Part shown: piece by piece, positions 29,401 through 41,400 of the stretch | How positions within the stretch are numbered: the first letter of the stretch is position 1 | How the letters are laid out: each line of letters starts with the position of its first letter | Assembly: GCF_009831215.1 (NCBI RefSeq) | Contig: NZ_WUTW01000002.1 | Span: 1,528,479 to 1,592,478, forward strand | Source: Actinomadura rayongensis | GTDB taxonomy: Bacteria; Actinomycetota; Actinomycetes; Streptosporangiales; Streptosporangiaceae | Reading direction: 5' to 3' | DNA length: 64,000 nt | Program-made: the position numbers and the translations under genes | The notes under the pieces: model-generated | Database searches by the model: none | What the model saw: only the letters and a program-made list of their open reading frames with translations | Told to the model about the DNA's origin: nothing

Positions 29401-32400
29401 GTGGCGGTCGGCACCCCGGCGGCCGGACGCCCCGCCGAGGGCTTCGACGACGTCCTCGGCTACTTCATGAACATGGTCGTGCTGGCCGAGCGGATCGACG
29501 GCCGCGCGCCGTTCCGCGCGCTCGTCGGCCGGGTGCGCGGCACGGTCCTGGAGGCGCTGGAGCACAGCGCCTACCCGCTGCTCACGCTCGCCGAGGAACT
29601 GAAGCTGTCCCGGCCGTTCAACGTGGCGTTCTACTTCCAGAACTGGACGCGCGGCGCGGGCGGCGACGGCATCGTCCTCGGCCCGGTCGACGGCGTCCAC
29701 CAGGAAGGCGAGTTCGACCTCACGCTGGAGGTGATCGAGGACGCCGACGCGTGCCGCTTCTCGCTCAAGTACGACCCCGACCTGTTCGACGCCGCCACCG
29801 TGGAGCGGCTCGGCGAGCACCTGACGACTTTGCTCGCCCACGCGGTGGCGGCGCCGGACGCGCCGGTCGGCGAGCTGGACCTGCTCACCGAGGCGGAACG
29901 GGCCGTCGCCGAACCGGTCGACTACCCGGCCGACACGCTGGTGTGGGAGCTGGTCCGGCGGCAGGCCGGGGAACGTCCCGACGCGGTCGCCGTGCGGTTC
30001 CGGGGCGCCGAACTCACCTACCGGCAGCTCGTGGACCGCGTCGAGACGCTCGCCGCCCGGCTGCGCGCCTGCGGTGCCGGACGCGGCCGGACGGTCGGGA
30101 TCCTGATGCCGCGCGACCTGGACCTCCCGGTCGCGCTGCTCGCCGTCCACGCCGCCGGGGCCGCCTACGTGCCGCTCGACCCGTCCTACCCCGAGGACCG
30201 GCTCGCCTACATGGCCGACGACGCGGGCCTGCACCTCATGCTCACCCACTCGTCCGTGCGGGCGCGGTTCGGGGACGTGCCCCGGCTGGTCGCCGACACC
30301 GGCGAGCAGCCCGCCGGGGCCGCGTGGCCCGGCCCGTCCGGACCCGCCGACCCCGCGTACGTGATCTACACGTCGGGCTCGACGGGCCGTCCGAAGGGCG
30401 TCCAGGTGCCGCACCGGGCCCTGACGAACTTCCTGTGGTCGATGGCGCGGGAGCCCGGCTGCGGGCCGGGCGACACGCTGCTCGCGCTGACGACCGTCTG
30501 CTTCGACATCTCCGCGCTGGAGCTGCTGCTGCCGCTCGTCACCGGCGCGACGGTCGACGTGCTCCCGGCGGAGACCGCCCGCGACGGCCTCCGGCTGCGG
30601 AAGGCCGTCGAGAGCAGCGGGGCGACGATCGTCCAGGCCACCCCGGCGACGTGGACGATGCTGCTCGCCGCCGGGTGGCGCGGCAGCCCGGACCTGACCG
30701 TCCTGTGCGGCGGGGAGGCGCTGTCGGCCGCCACCGCCGAGACGCTGGTCTCCCTCAACCGCGCGGTCTGGAACCTGTACGGGCCGACCGAGACGACCAT
30801 CTGGTCGGCGGCCAGCCGCCTGCGGCCCGGCGACCGCGTCACGATCGGCGGCCCCATCGCCAACACCCGGCTGTACGTGCTGGACGGCGAGCGGCGGCCG
30901 GTCCCGTCCGGGGTCGCGGCGGAGCTGTACATCGGCGGGGACGGCGTCGCCGACGGCTACCTGGGCCGTCCCGAGCTGACGGCGGAGCGGTTCCCGCCCG
31001 ACCCGTTCGCCGGCCGTCCGGACGCCCGCATGTACCGGACCGGCGACCTCGTCCGGCGGCTGGCCGACGGGCGGATCGAGTACGTCGGCCGGATGGACGC
31101 GCAGGTCAAGATCCGCGGCTTCCGCGTCGAACTCGGCGAGATCGAGGCGACCCTGCGGCGGCTGGACGGGGTCCGCGAGGCCGTCGTGGTCGTCCGGGAG
31201 CGGCGGGACGTCCGGTCGCTGGTCGGGTGCTACATCCTGGCGGACGGCGCGCCCGAGCCGTCGCGCGAGCGGCTTGCGGCGTGGCTCCCGTCCCACATGA
31301 TCCCCGACGTGCTCGTCCGCGTGACGGGCCTGCCGCGCACGCTCAACGGGAAGGCCGACCGGACGGCCCTCGCGGCGCTGCCGGACGCCGAACTGCGGGC
31401 GCGGTACGGCGCGGCCGAGCACGGGGCGGCGGAGCCCGGACGTCCGGCGCCGTCCGGCGGGACGCGTCCCGAACTCGTCGCCGAGCTGGCCGCGATGGTC
31501 GAGCGGCTGGCGGGGCTGGAGCCCGGCGAGGCCGATCCGCGCACGCCGCTCGGCGAACTCGGCATGAACTCGGTGACGTTCACAGCGTTCAGCACCGAGC
31601 TGGGCCGCGCGTTCGGCATCGAGGTGGAGCCGACGCTGTTCTACAGCCGGGGCACCCTGGTCGCGCTGGCCGCTCACCTCGCGGAACACCATCCGGCCGA
31701 GCTGGCGGCGCGGTTCGGGGCCGTCGAGGAGCCCGTGGTTCCCGTTGAGGAGCGCCGCGAGCCCGCGAGCCGGGACCTGGCGATCATCGGCATGGCGGGA
31801 CGGCTGCCCGGCTCGGCCGACCTGGCCGAGTTCTGGCGCCATCTCGTCGCCGGGGACGACCTCGTCGGCGAGGTCCCCGCCGACCGCTGGGACTGGCGCG
31901 ACCACCCGCGCTCCCGCTCCCGCTGGGGCGGCTTCCTCTCCGGCGTCGACCGGTTCGACGCCGCCTTCTTCGGGATCTCCCCGCGCGAGGCGGAGCTGAT
32001 GGACCCGCAGCAGCGGCTGGTGCTCGAAGCGGTCTGGTCGGCGATCGAGGACGCGGGCTACCGGCCGTCGGACCTGGCCGGCCGGCGGGTCGGCGTCTTC
32101 CTCGCCGCCACCAACTCCGACTACCTGGACGTGCAGCGCGCCGCGGGCCGTCCCAGCGCGGGCCACACCCTCACCGGCGCCGCCCTGTCGATCATCCCGA
32201 ACCGGGTGTCGTACCTGCTGGACCTGCGCGGCCCGAGCATGGCCCTCGACTCCGCGTGCTCGGGATCGCTGACGGCCGTCCACCAGGCCGGCGAGGCCCT
32301 GCGCGCGGGGGTCTGCGACCTGGCGATCGCGGGCGGCGTCAGCCTGATCCTCACGCCGTCGGTGTACGAGGCGCTGAGCGAGGGCGAGATGCTGAGCCCG

Positions 32401-35400
32401 GACGGGCGCTGCAAAGCCTTTGACCGCGGCGCGAACGGCTATGTCCGGGGCGAGGGCGTCGGCGTGGTGGTGCTGAAGACCGCCGACCGGGCCGCGGCCG
32501 ACCGGGACGCCGTCCACGCGGTGATCAAGGCCGCCGCGATCAACCACGGGGGGCGGGCGACGTCCCTGACGGCGCCGAATCCCGACGCGCAGGCCGAGCT
32601 GCTGGTCGACGCCTACCGGTCCGCCGGCGTGCCGGTGGAGACGGTCGGATACATCGAGGCGCACGGCACCGGGACCGCGCTCGGCGACCCGATCGAGACG
32701 TTGGGGCTCAGCGCGGCGTTCCGCCGGTTGCGCGGCGAGGGGGACGCGGCGGGGTGCGTCCTCGGCTCGGTGAAAACGAACATCGGGCATCTGGAGGCCG
32801 CCGCCGGGGTCGCCGGGCTGTTCAAGGTCGTCCTCGCGCTGCGGCACGCGACGATCCCCGCGAGCCTGCACCTGCGCGAGCACAATCCGCGGCTCGACCT
32901 CGGCGGGGGACCGTTCTCGATCGCCACCACCGCGCGGCCCTGGCCGCGTCCCCGCGACGCGGCGGGGAACCCCGCGCCGCGCCGGGGCGGCGTCAGCTCC
33001 TTCGGGTTCGGCGGCGCCAATGCCCATGTCGTCCTGGAGGAGGCCGGAATGCCGGAAACCGGTGCGGAGCAGGCGTCCGAGCAGGTGTACGTGCTGTCCG
33101 CGCGGGACCCGGAGGCGCTGCGCGGCATGGCCCGGCGGCTCGCCGACCATCTCGTGGAGCACGACGTCCCTTCGGGCGACCTCGCGTACACGCTCCAGGT
33201 CGGCCGGGAGTCGATGAAGGAGCGGCTCGCCGTCCTCGCCCGTAGCGTCGACGCCCTGCGCGCCGAGCTGCTCGACCACCTGGCCGGGCGCCCGTCTTCG
33301 GTGCGGACCGGCACTGTTGAACGGACGCTCTCGCCTCGTCGGGTCACCGATCATTCCGACCCGGCCGCCGTCCTGGACGCGTGGCTGGCGGGGGCCGAGG
33401 TGGACTGGCCGGAACTGCACCGGGGCGCGGCGCGCCGCCGCGTCCACCTGCCGACCTACCCGTTCGCCGGGCCGCGCCACTGGGTGGAGCCGGTGTCGTC
33501 CCCCCGGCTGCACCGCACGCTGCTGGACGCCGCGGACTCCGGCGCGTTCACCAAGACGCTCACCGGCGAGGAGTTCTTCCTCCGCGACCACGTGGTGGGC
33601 GGGGAACTCGTCCTGCCCGGCGTCGCGTACCTGGAGATGGCCCGGCTGGCGGGCGAACTCGCGTCGGACGGCGTCCCGGTCCGGGGCGTCGACGACCTCG
33701 TGTGGGCCGCGCCGGTCCGGTTCGCCGACGGCGCCGGGCTGCGGCTCGCCGTCGAGGCCGGACGGGACCGGGCCGCGTTCGAGGTCACGGGCGCGGCGGG
33801 GTCTCCCGTTCACGCCCGGGGGGTGCTCGTCCTCGGCGATCCGGGGGCGCGTCCCGGGCCGGTCGATCTCGCGGCCGTGCGCGCCCGCTGCGGACGCGTC
33901 CACAGCGGCGCCGACTGCTACGCGGAGTTCGCGCGGCTCGGCTTCGACTACGGCGACGGGTTCCGGGTGATCGAGCACGTGGCGTCGGGCGCGGGCGAAG
34001 CGCTCGCCCGGCTGCGGCTGCCAGCGGCGTTGCGGGCGGATTTCGGGGATTACGTCTTCCACCCGTCGCTGTTGGACGCGGCTTTGCAGACGGCGGGTCG
34101 GCTCGCCCCCGCCGCGGGCGGTCCCGCCGGGCCGGTGCCTTATCTTCCGTTCTCGCTCGGCTCGGTCCGGCTGTACGCGGACCTGCCCGAGGAGGTCCAT
34201 GCGCACGCCCGCGCGGCGGCGCGTCCCGTCCCTTCCGGGATGCTCGCCTTCGACGTCGCGCTGCTCGACAACACCGGCGCGGTGGTCGCGGCCATCGAGG
34301 GGTTCACGCTCCGGGCGGTGACGGCCGCCGACACGGTCGCGGCGTTCGAGCCCCGGTGGGAGCCCGCCGACCCGGCCGTGCGCGAGGCCGCCGGAACCGT
34401 GCTGCTGCTCGGCCCCGACGCGGCGCTGGGGACGGCGCTCGAAGCGGCGGGCCTGACCGTCCTGCGGTCCGGGCCGGGCGCCGCCGGGCCGCTCCAGGTG
34501 GTCCACGTCGCGGACGAGCACGCGGATCCCGAGAGCGGCTTCCACGAAGTCCTGGGCTTCCTCCAGGAGTGGCAGCGACTCCGGCGCGGCCCGCTGCGGT
34601 ACCTGTACGTCCATCGCGACCCGGCGGCGTCCCCGGCGCACCCGGCGATGGCGGCGTTCGGGCGCTGCGTCGTCCAAGAGCACCCGGCGATCGACTTCCG
34701 GACCGTCGCGGTCGCGTCGGGACCGCTCGCGGACGCGGTGCTCCGCGAACTCCGCTCCGACGCCGACCCGGAGGTCCGGTACGGCGCGGACGGCCGGACC
34801 CGCCGCACCTGGCGCCGGGTCGACCTGCCCGCCGCGGGATCGTCCTTCACCGGCGACGGCGCGCACATCATCACCGGCGGGACCGGCGCGCTCGGGCTGC
34901 TGCTCGCCGAGCACATCGCCGCCGCGCGTCGGGCCGCCGGTTCGCCGCGCACCGGGATCGTGCTCGTCGGCCGCACCGAACCGAGCGCCGAGGCACGCGC
35001 CCGGGCCGAGGCGGCGGGCGCGGTCCTCGTCCGGGCCGACGTCACCGACGCGGCCTCCGTCGCCGCGCTGGTCGCCGAGGCGCGCGCGGCGCACGGCGCG
35101 GTGCGCGGCGTCCTCCACCTGGCCGGACGGCTCCGCGACGGCCTCCTGACGCGCAAGACCCGCCCGGACGCCGACGCGGTGCTCGGGCCGAAGCTGCGCG
35201 GCGCCGTCCTGCTCGACGCGGCGACCCGGGACGAGCCGCTGGACTACTTCGTCGCGTTCTCGTCGGCCGCCGCCGCGTTCGGCAACGCGGGCCAGTCCGA
35301 CTACGCGTTCGCGAACGCGTTCCTGGACCACTTCGCCGAGTGGCGCGACCGGGAGGTCCGCGCCGGGCGGCGGCGCGGCCGGACGCTCTCGGCCGCCTGG

Positions 35401-38400
35401 CCGGTCTGGTCCGACGGCGCGATGCGCGTGGACGCCGACGCAACGCGCTACATGGAACGCACGCTCGGCATCCGCCCGCTGCGCACGGCACCCGCGCTGG
35501 ACGCCCTGGAACGCGCGCTGCGCGGCACCGCGACACGCCTCCTGCTAGCCCCGGGCGACCCGTCCCGCATCGAACGCGCCCTGAACAGCACCGCACCGCG
35601 TGCGACAGAACCCGTCGCGCGGAAAGAACCCGTCGCGCCGACGGAACCGGACGACGACGTCCGCGCCCGCGCCGAACGGCTCGTCCTCCGCATCCTCGCG
35701 GAAGAGGCGAAGCTCCCCGAGGACGAGATCGCCGTCACCGAGCCCTTCGACGTCTACGGCGTCGACTCGCTGATCACGATGAGCATGGTCCGCCGCCTCG
35801 AAGAACGGTTCGGGCCGCTGTCCAAGACGCTCCTGTTCGAGTACACGACCGTCCGCGAACTGGCCGACCACCTGGCCACCGAGCACACCACCGCACTGGC
35901 CGCCCCCACAGAAACCACCGCGCACACGGCGCCCGTCGCGCCCACGGCGCCCGCCGCGCACACGGCGCCCGCCGCGCACACGGCGCCCGTCGCACACACG
36001 GCACCCGTCGCGCCCACGGCGCACACCGCGCCCACGGCGCACACCGCGCCCACGGCGCACACCGCGCCCGCCGCGCACACCGCGCCCGCCGCGCCCACGG
36101 CGCCCGCCGCGCGCATGGCACCCGCCACCGCGTCCACCACCGCGCCTGCCACGCCCACCACCGCGCCCACCGCGCCCACGGCACCCGCCGTGCCCGCCGC
36201 GCACACTGCGCCAGCGGCGCCCGTGCCTGCCACGGCGCCCGCCGCCGGGGGCGCCGGCGTGACCGCGCCGGTGCCGGCCGCGCCGTCGGCGTCCCGGCCG
36301 GCGCGGGACGGCGACATCGCGATCATCGGGGTCGCGGGCCGTTACCCGCAGGCCGACGACGTCACGGAGTTCTGGCGCAACCTGCGGGACGGCCGCGACT
36401 GCGTGGAGGAGATCCCCGCCGACCGGTGGGACCACGGCCGCTTCTACGACCCCGACAAGTCCGCCCCCGGCAAGACCTACGGCAAGTGGGGCGGCTTCGT
36501 GCGGGGCGCGGACCGCTTCGACCCGATGTTCTTCCGGATGTCGCAGATCGAGGCCGAGCACGTCGACCCCCAGGAGCGGATCTTCCTGGAGACCGTCTGG
36601 CACCTCCTGGAGGACGCCGGCCACACCCGCGAAAGCCTCCGCGGCTCCCGCACCGGCGTGTTCGTCGGCCTGATGTACGGCCACTACCAGCTGTACGGCA
36701 CGCGGGACGCCCTGCACGGCGACGGCATCGCCGCGTCGTCGTCATACGCGTCGGTGGCCAACCGGGTGTCGTACTTCTACGACTTCACCGGCCCGAGCGT
36801 GGCCCTGGACACGATGTGCTCGTCGTCGCTGGTCACCATCCACCAGGCGTGCCTGGCTATCCGCAACGGGGACTGCGACGTCGCCGTCGCGGGCGGCGTG
36901 AACATCTCCAGCCACCCGGTGAAGTACCTGCAACTGGCGCAGCGCGGCTTCCTCTCCGAGGACGGCCGCTGCCGGAGCTTCGGCGCGGGCGGGACCGGCT
37001 ACGTCCCGGCGGAGGGCTCCGGCGCGGTCCTGCTGAAGCGCCTGGACGCGGCGCTGGCCGACGGCGACCGGGTCCTCGCCGTCGTCCGGGCCTCGGCCGT
37101 CAACCACGGCGGGACGGGCAAGGGCTACAGCGTCCCGAACCCGAAGGCGCAGGGCGACCTGCTCCGCGCCGTGCTCGACCGGGCCGGGCTGCGTCCCGGC
37201 GACCTCGACTACGTGGAGGCGCACGGCACCGGAACCGCGCTCGGCGACCCGATCGAGATCACGGGCATGCTCCGCGCGTTCAAGGACGACATGCCTGCGC
37301 ACCTGCCGATCGGCTCGGTCAAGTCCAACATCGGGCACGCCGAGTCGGCCGCCGGAATCGCCGCCGTGACCAAGGTGCTGCTCCAGCTCCGGCACGGCGA
37401 ACTCGCCGCGTCGCTGCACTCGGCCGAGCTGAACCCGAACATCGACTTCGGCGCCACCCCGTTCGCGGTGCAGCGCGAACCGGCCCCGTGGCCCCGCCGG
37501 ACCAGCGCCGACGGCACGGAACGGCCGAGGACCGCGGTCGTCAGTTCGTTCGGCGCGGGCGGGACGAACGCCCACCTCGTCCTCCAAGAACACCTCGGCG
37601 CCGCGCCGTCCCGGCCGCTGGCGGGAGGCCCGCAGGTGGCGGTCCTGTCTGCACGCGCGAACAGATCGCTCCGGGAGCAGGCGCGCCGCCTCGCCGCGTT
37701 CCTGCGCGACGACGGCGCCGGGTCCGCGCCGGCGGAGATCGCCTGGACGCTCCAGACGGGCCGCGAGGCCATGGCGCACCGGCTCGCGATCGTCTTCCAC
37801 GACGTCCCCGAACTGGCCGCCCGACTCGACGGTTTCGCCGACGGGGACCCGGCCGGGGTAACGACGGGGATCGTGAACGTGCGGCGTCCGGCCGCCGGAG
37901 GCGACGCGCCCACCGACCCGGCGTCCTGCGCGGCGGCCTTCGTCGCGGGCGGACGCGTGGACTGGGCCGTCCTGCACCCGGCGGGCGCACCTGCCAAGAT
38001 CGCACTGCCCGGTTACCCGTTCGACGGGGACCGCGTCTGGCTCGCGGCGGCCGAGTCCGACCTCGCGGGCGCGACCCCGGCCGGGACGCTGCTCGCCCGG
38101 CACTGGGAGCCCGCCGCGCCCGAGGCCCGCACCGCGCCGCCGACGCGCACCGCCGTGCTGGTCGCGCCGGGCACCGAGGCGCTGGCGGCCCGGCTGGTCG
38201 CCGCGCTGCCGAGAGCCGAGGCGCTCACCCCCGACCGGATCGCGGCCGAGGCGGACGATCCGCACACCGACTGGGAGCGTTTCGACGCGGTCGTGGACCT
38301 GGCCGGATGCGCCGAGCCCACGGCGTCCGGCCACACCGACCTCGGGCCCTGGCTGGCCTGGCTCCAGCGGCTCGTCCGGCTGGGACGCCGGGATCTGCGC

Positions 38401-41400
38401 GTGCTTCTGGCCTCCCGGACGCCGCTCGGCGGTGCCGCCCGGGCGGGCCTCTACCGGATGCTCCAGAGCGAGTACGGCCACGTCCGCTCCCGCCAGGTGC
38501 GGCTGGGCCACGACCAGCCCGACGACGCGTGCTGCCGCCTGATCGCGGACGAACTGTCCTTCGACTCCGACCTCCCCGACGTCGCCTACCGCGAGGGCGT
38601 CCGGCACCGCGCCGCCCTCCGCGAACTGCCCGCCGCCGGCCGCGCCCCGATCTTCCCGCCCGGCCACGTGCTGTGGGTGACCGGCGGCACGCGGGGGATC
38701 GGCCTGCTGACCGCGCGGCACTTCGTCGCCCGGTACGGCGTGCGCAAACTCGTCCTGACCGGCCGGGAGGAGCTTCCGCCGCGCCACGAGTGGGCCGCGC
38801 ACATCGCCGCCGGCGGCGCGCTGGGCCGCAAGCTGCGCGACCTGGCGGACCTCGCCGCGCAGGGCGTCGAACTGGAGTGCCTCGCCGTCCCGCTGGACGA
38901 CCGGCGGGCCACCGCCGAGGCGCTGGCCGGGGTGCGCAACAGGCTCGGACCGGTGGGCGGGGTTATCCACAGCGCGGGCCGCACCGACTTCGAAAACCCG
39001 GCGTTCGTGCGTAAAACCCCGGAAGGCATGTCCGAGATCATCGCCCCGAAGGTGCTCGGACTCGACACCCTGATCGAGTGCTTCCGCGACGAGCCGCTGA
39101 GCGTGTTCGTCCTGTTCTCCTCGGTCGTGGCGGCGGTCCCGGCGCTCGCGGTCGGCCAGGCCGACTACGCGCTGGCCAACGCCTACCTGGACGCCGTGGC
39201 CGAGGCGCGCCCCCACGGGCTGCCACTGGTGAGCGTCCAGTGGCCGAGCTGGCGCGACACCGGCATGGGCGAGGCGCGCAGCACCGCCTACCGCGCCTCC
39301 GGCCTCGACTCCCTGACCGACGCCCAAGGACTGGCACTGCTCGACCGTGCGCTGGCCGCCGACGCCCGCGTCGTCCTGCCCGCGATACCCCGTCCGGACG
39401 CCGACTGGCGCCCCGACCTGCTGACGGCCCGCCGCCTCACTACGGCCGCATCAACCCCGACCAACCCGACGGCCCAGGCAGGCCGGGCGGCCCTGGCCAA
39501 CACGGCGGTTCCGTCCAGCCCGGCGGCATCGGCTGCGCCGGTTGCGGCCGCCCCGGCGTCCCCGGTCGGCGCGGCGGCTCTGCCCGGCCACGTGGCCCCG
39601 GTCGGCTCGCAGGTGCCGGCCGACCCGACGCCGGTCGGCGCGGCGAGTCCGGCAGGCCCGGCGGTTCCGGCCGTTCTGGCTGGACCGGCGGCTCAAGCCG
39701 GCTCGGCTGGGGCGGTGGGCGCGTGGCTGCTCGACCAGCTCGCCGCCGAACTCCGGTTCGACCGGTCGAAGCTGGCGGGCGACGTGCCGCTGCCCGACTA
39801 CGGGGTGGACTCGATCCTGGTGTCCCAGCTCGTCCAGACCCTGGCGAAGCGGCTCGGGACGGACATCGATCCGTCCGCGCTGCTGGAGCACCCGACCGTC
39901 GACGGGTTCGCGGCCTACCTGGCCGAGGAGCACCCCGCCGAGCTGGCCGCCGCGTTCGGGACAGACGCGCCGAGCACGAAGGTGCAGGAAGTCGCCGTCC
40001 GGCAGCCCGCGCCCGCCGAGGACGGCGAAGACATCGCCGTGATCGGCATGGCGTGCCGGTTCCCGGACGCCCCGTCCCTCGCGGACTACTGGGAACTGCT
40101 GCGCGAAGGACGGTCGGCACTGCGCCGGATCTCGGCCGAGGACCGCCGCCTCGGCGGCCCCAACGGTTTCCACGCGGGCCTGCTGGACGACACGCTCCGC
40201 TTCGACCCGAACGCCTTCCTGCTGGCCGACTCCGACGCCCTGGCGATGGACCCGCAGGCGTTGCTGCTGCTGGAGGAGGTAGCGAACGCCGTCCGCCACG
40301 CCGGGTATCGCCCGGACGAGCTGCGCGGCGGCCGGGTCGGCGTGTACGTCGGCGGCCGGGGCACCCACGCGTTCGACCCGGAACGGCTGGAACAGGCGAA
40401 GAACCCGGTCGTGGCCACGGGCCAGAACTACCTGGCCGCGAACATCTCGCACTTCTTCGACTTCCGGGGCCCGAGCCTGGTGGTCGACACCGCCTGCTCC
40501 TCGGCGCTCGTCGCGCTGGACCTGGCGCTCCAGGCGCTGCGCTCGGGCGCGCTCGACGCGGCGGTGGTCGCGGGCGTCAGCCTGCTCGCCGACGACCGGG
40601 CGCTCCAGATCTTCGGGAACCGGGGCCTGCTCAACCCCGGCGCCGAGTTCCACGTCTTCGACCGCAGGGCGGCGGGCATCGTGCTCAGCGAGGGCGTCGG
40701 CGTCACCGTCCTGAAACCGCTGGCCAAGGCGGTGGCGGACGGCGACCGCGTCCTGGCCGTGGTGAAGGGCGCGGCGATCAACAACGACGGCCGGACCGCC
40801 GGCCCGTCCACCCCGAACCCGCAGGCGCTGCGGGACGTGATGACCGCGGCGCTGGCGAGCACCGGCGTCCGGCCCGAGGACGTCGGCTGGGTCGAGGCGA
40901 GCGGTTCCGGCTCGACCGTCACGGACCTGCTCGAACTGCGGGCGGTCGAGGCCGTCTACGGGACGGAGGCGGACCGTCCGGTGGCCCTCGGCTCGATCAA
41001 GCCGAACATCGGGCACCCGCTCGCCGCCGAGGGGATCGCGGCCTTCATCAAGGTCGTGCTGATGCTGCACCACGGGCGGCAGGTCCCGTTCCGGTCCGGG
41101 CAACGGCCGCTGGAGCACTTCGACCTGGACGCGTCCCCGCTCCACCTGCCGCGCGACGACCGTCCCTGGCCCGACGCGCACATCGCCGCGATCAACTGCT
41201 TCGCCGACGGCGGGACGAACGCGCACGTCCTGGTAGCGCCGCCCCCCACCGATGCGGGTTCCCGGACCCCGCTGGAGGCGCCCCCGCTCGACCGCAGGCT
41301 CGTCATCCGAGGCGTCGAGGACGCCGACCTGTTCTGGGACGCCTACCCCGCACAGTCGGACGGAATGTTCTGGGACGGATACCGCGAAGTGGGTGAACCG

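Noticed and set aside
23494..35331. A 3945-residue minus-strand frame opposite the second PKS
   Set aside because: Same artefact of high G+C; composition is unlike a real protein and no motifs are present.
25546..36240. Repeat blocks as CRISPR arrays
   Set aside because: The repeats are tandem 15-bp coding units in frame inside a PKS gene, with no spacers and no cas genes.
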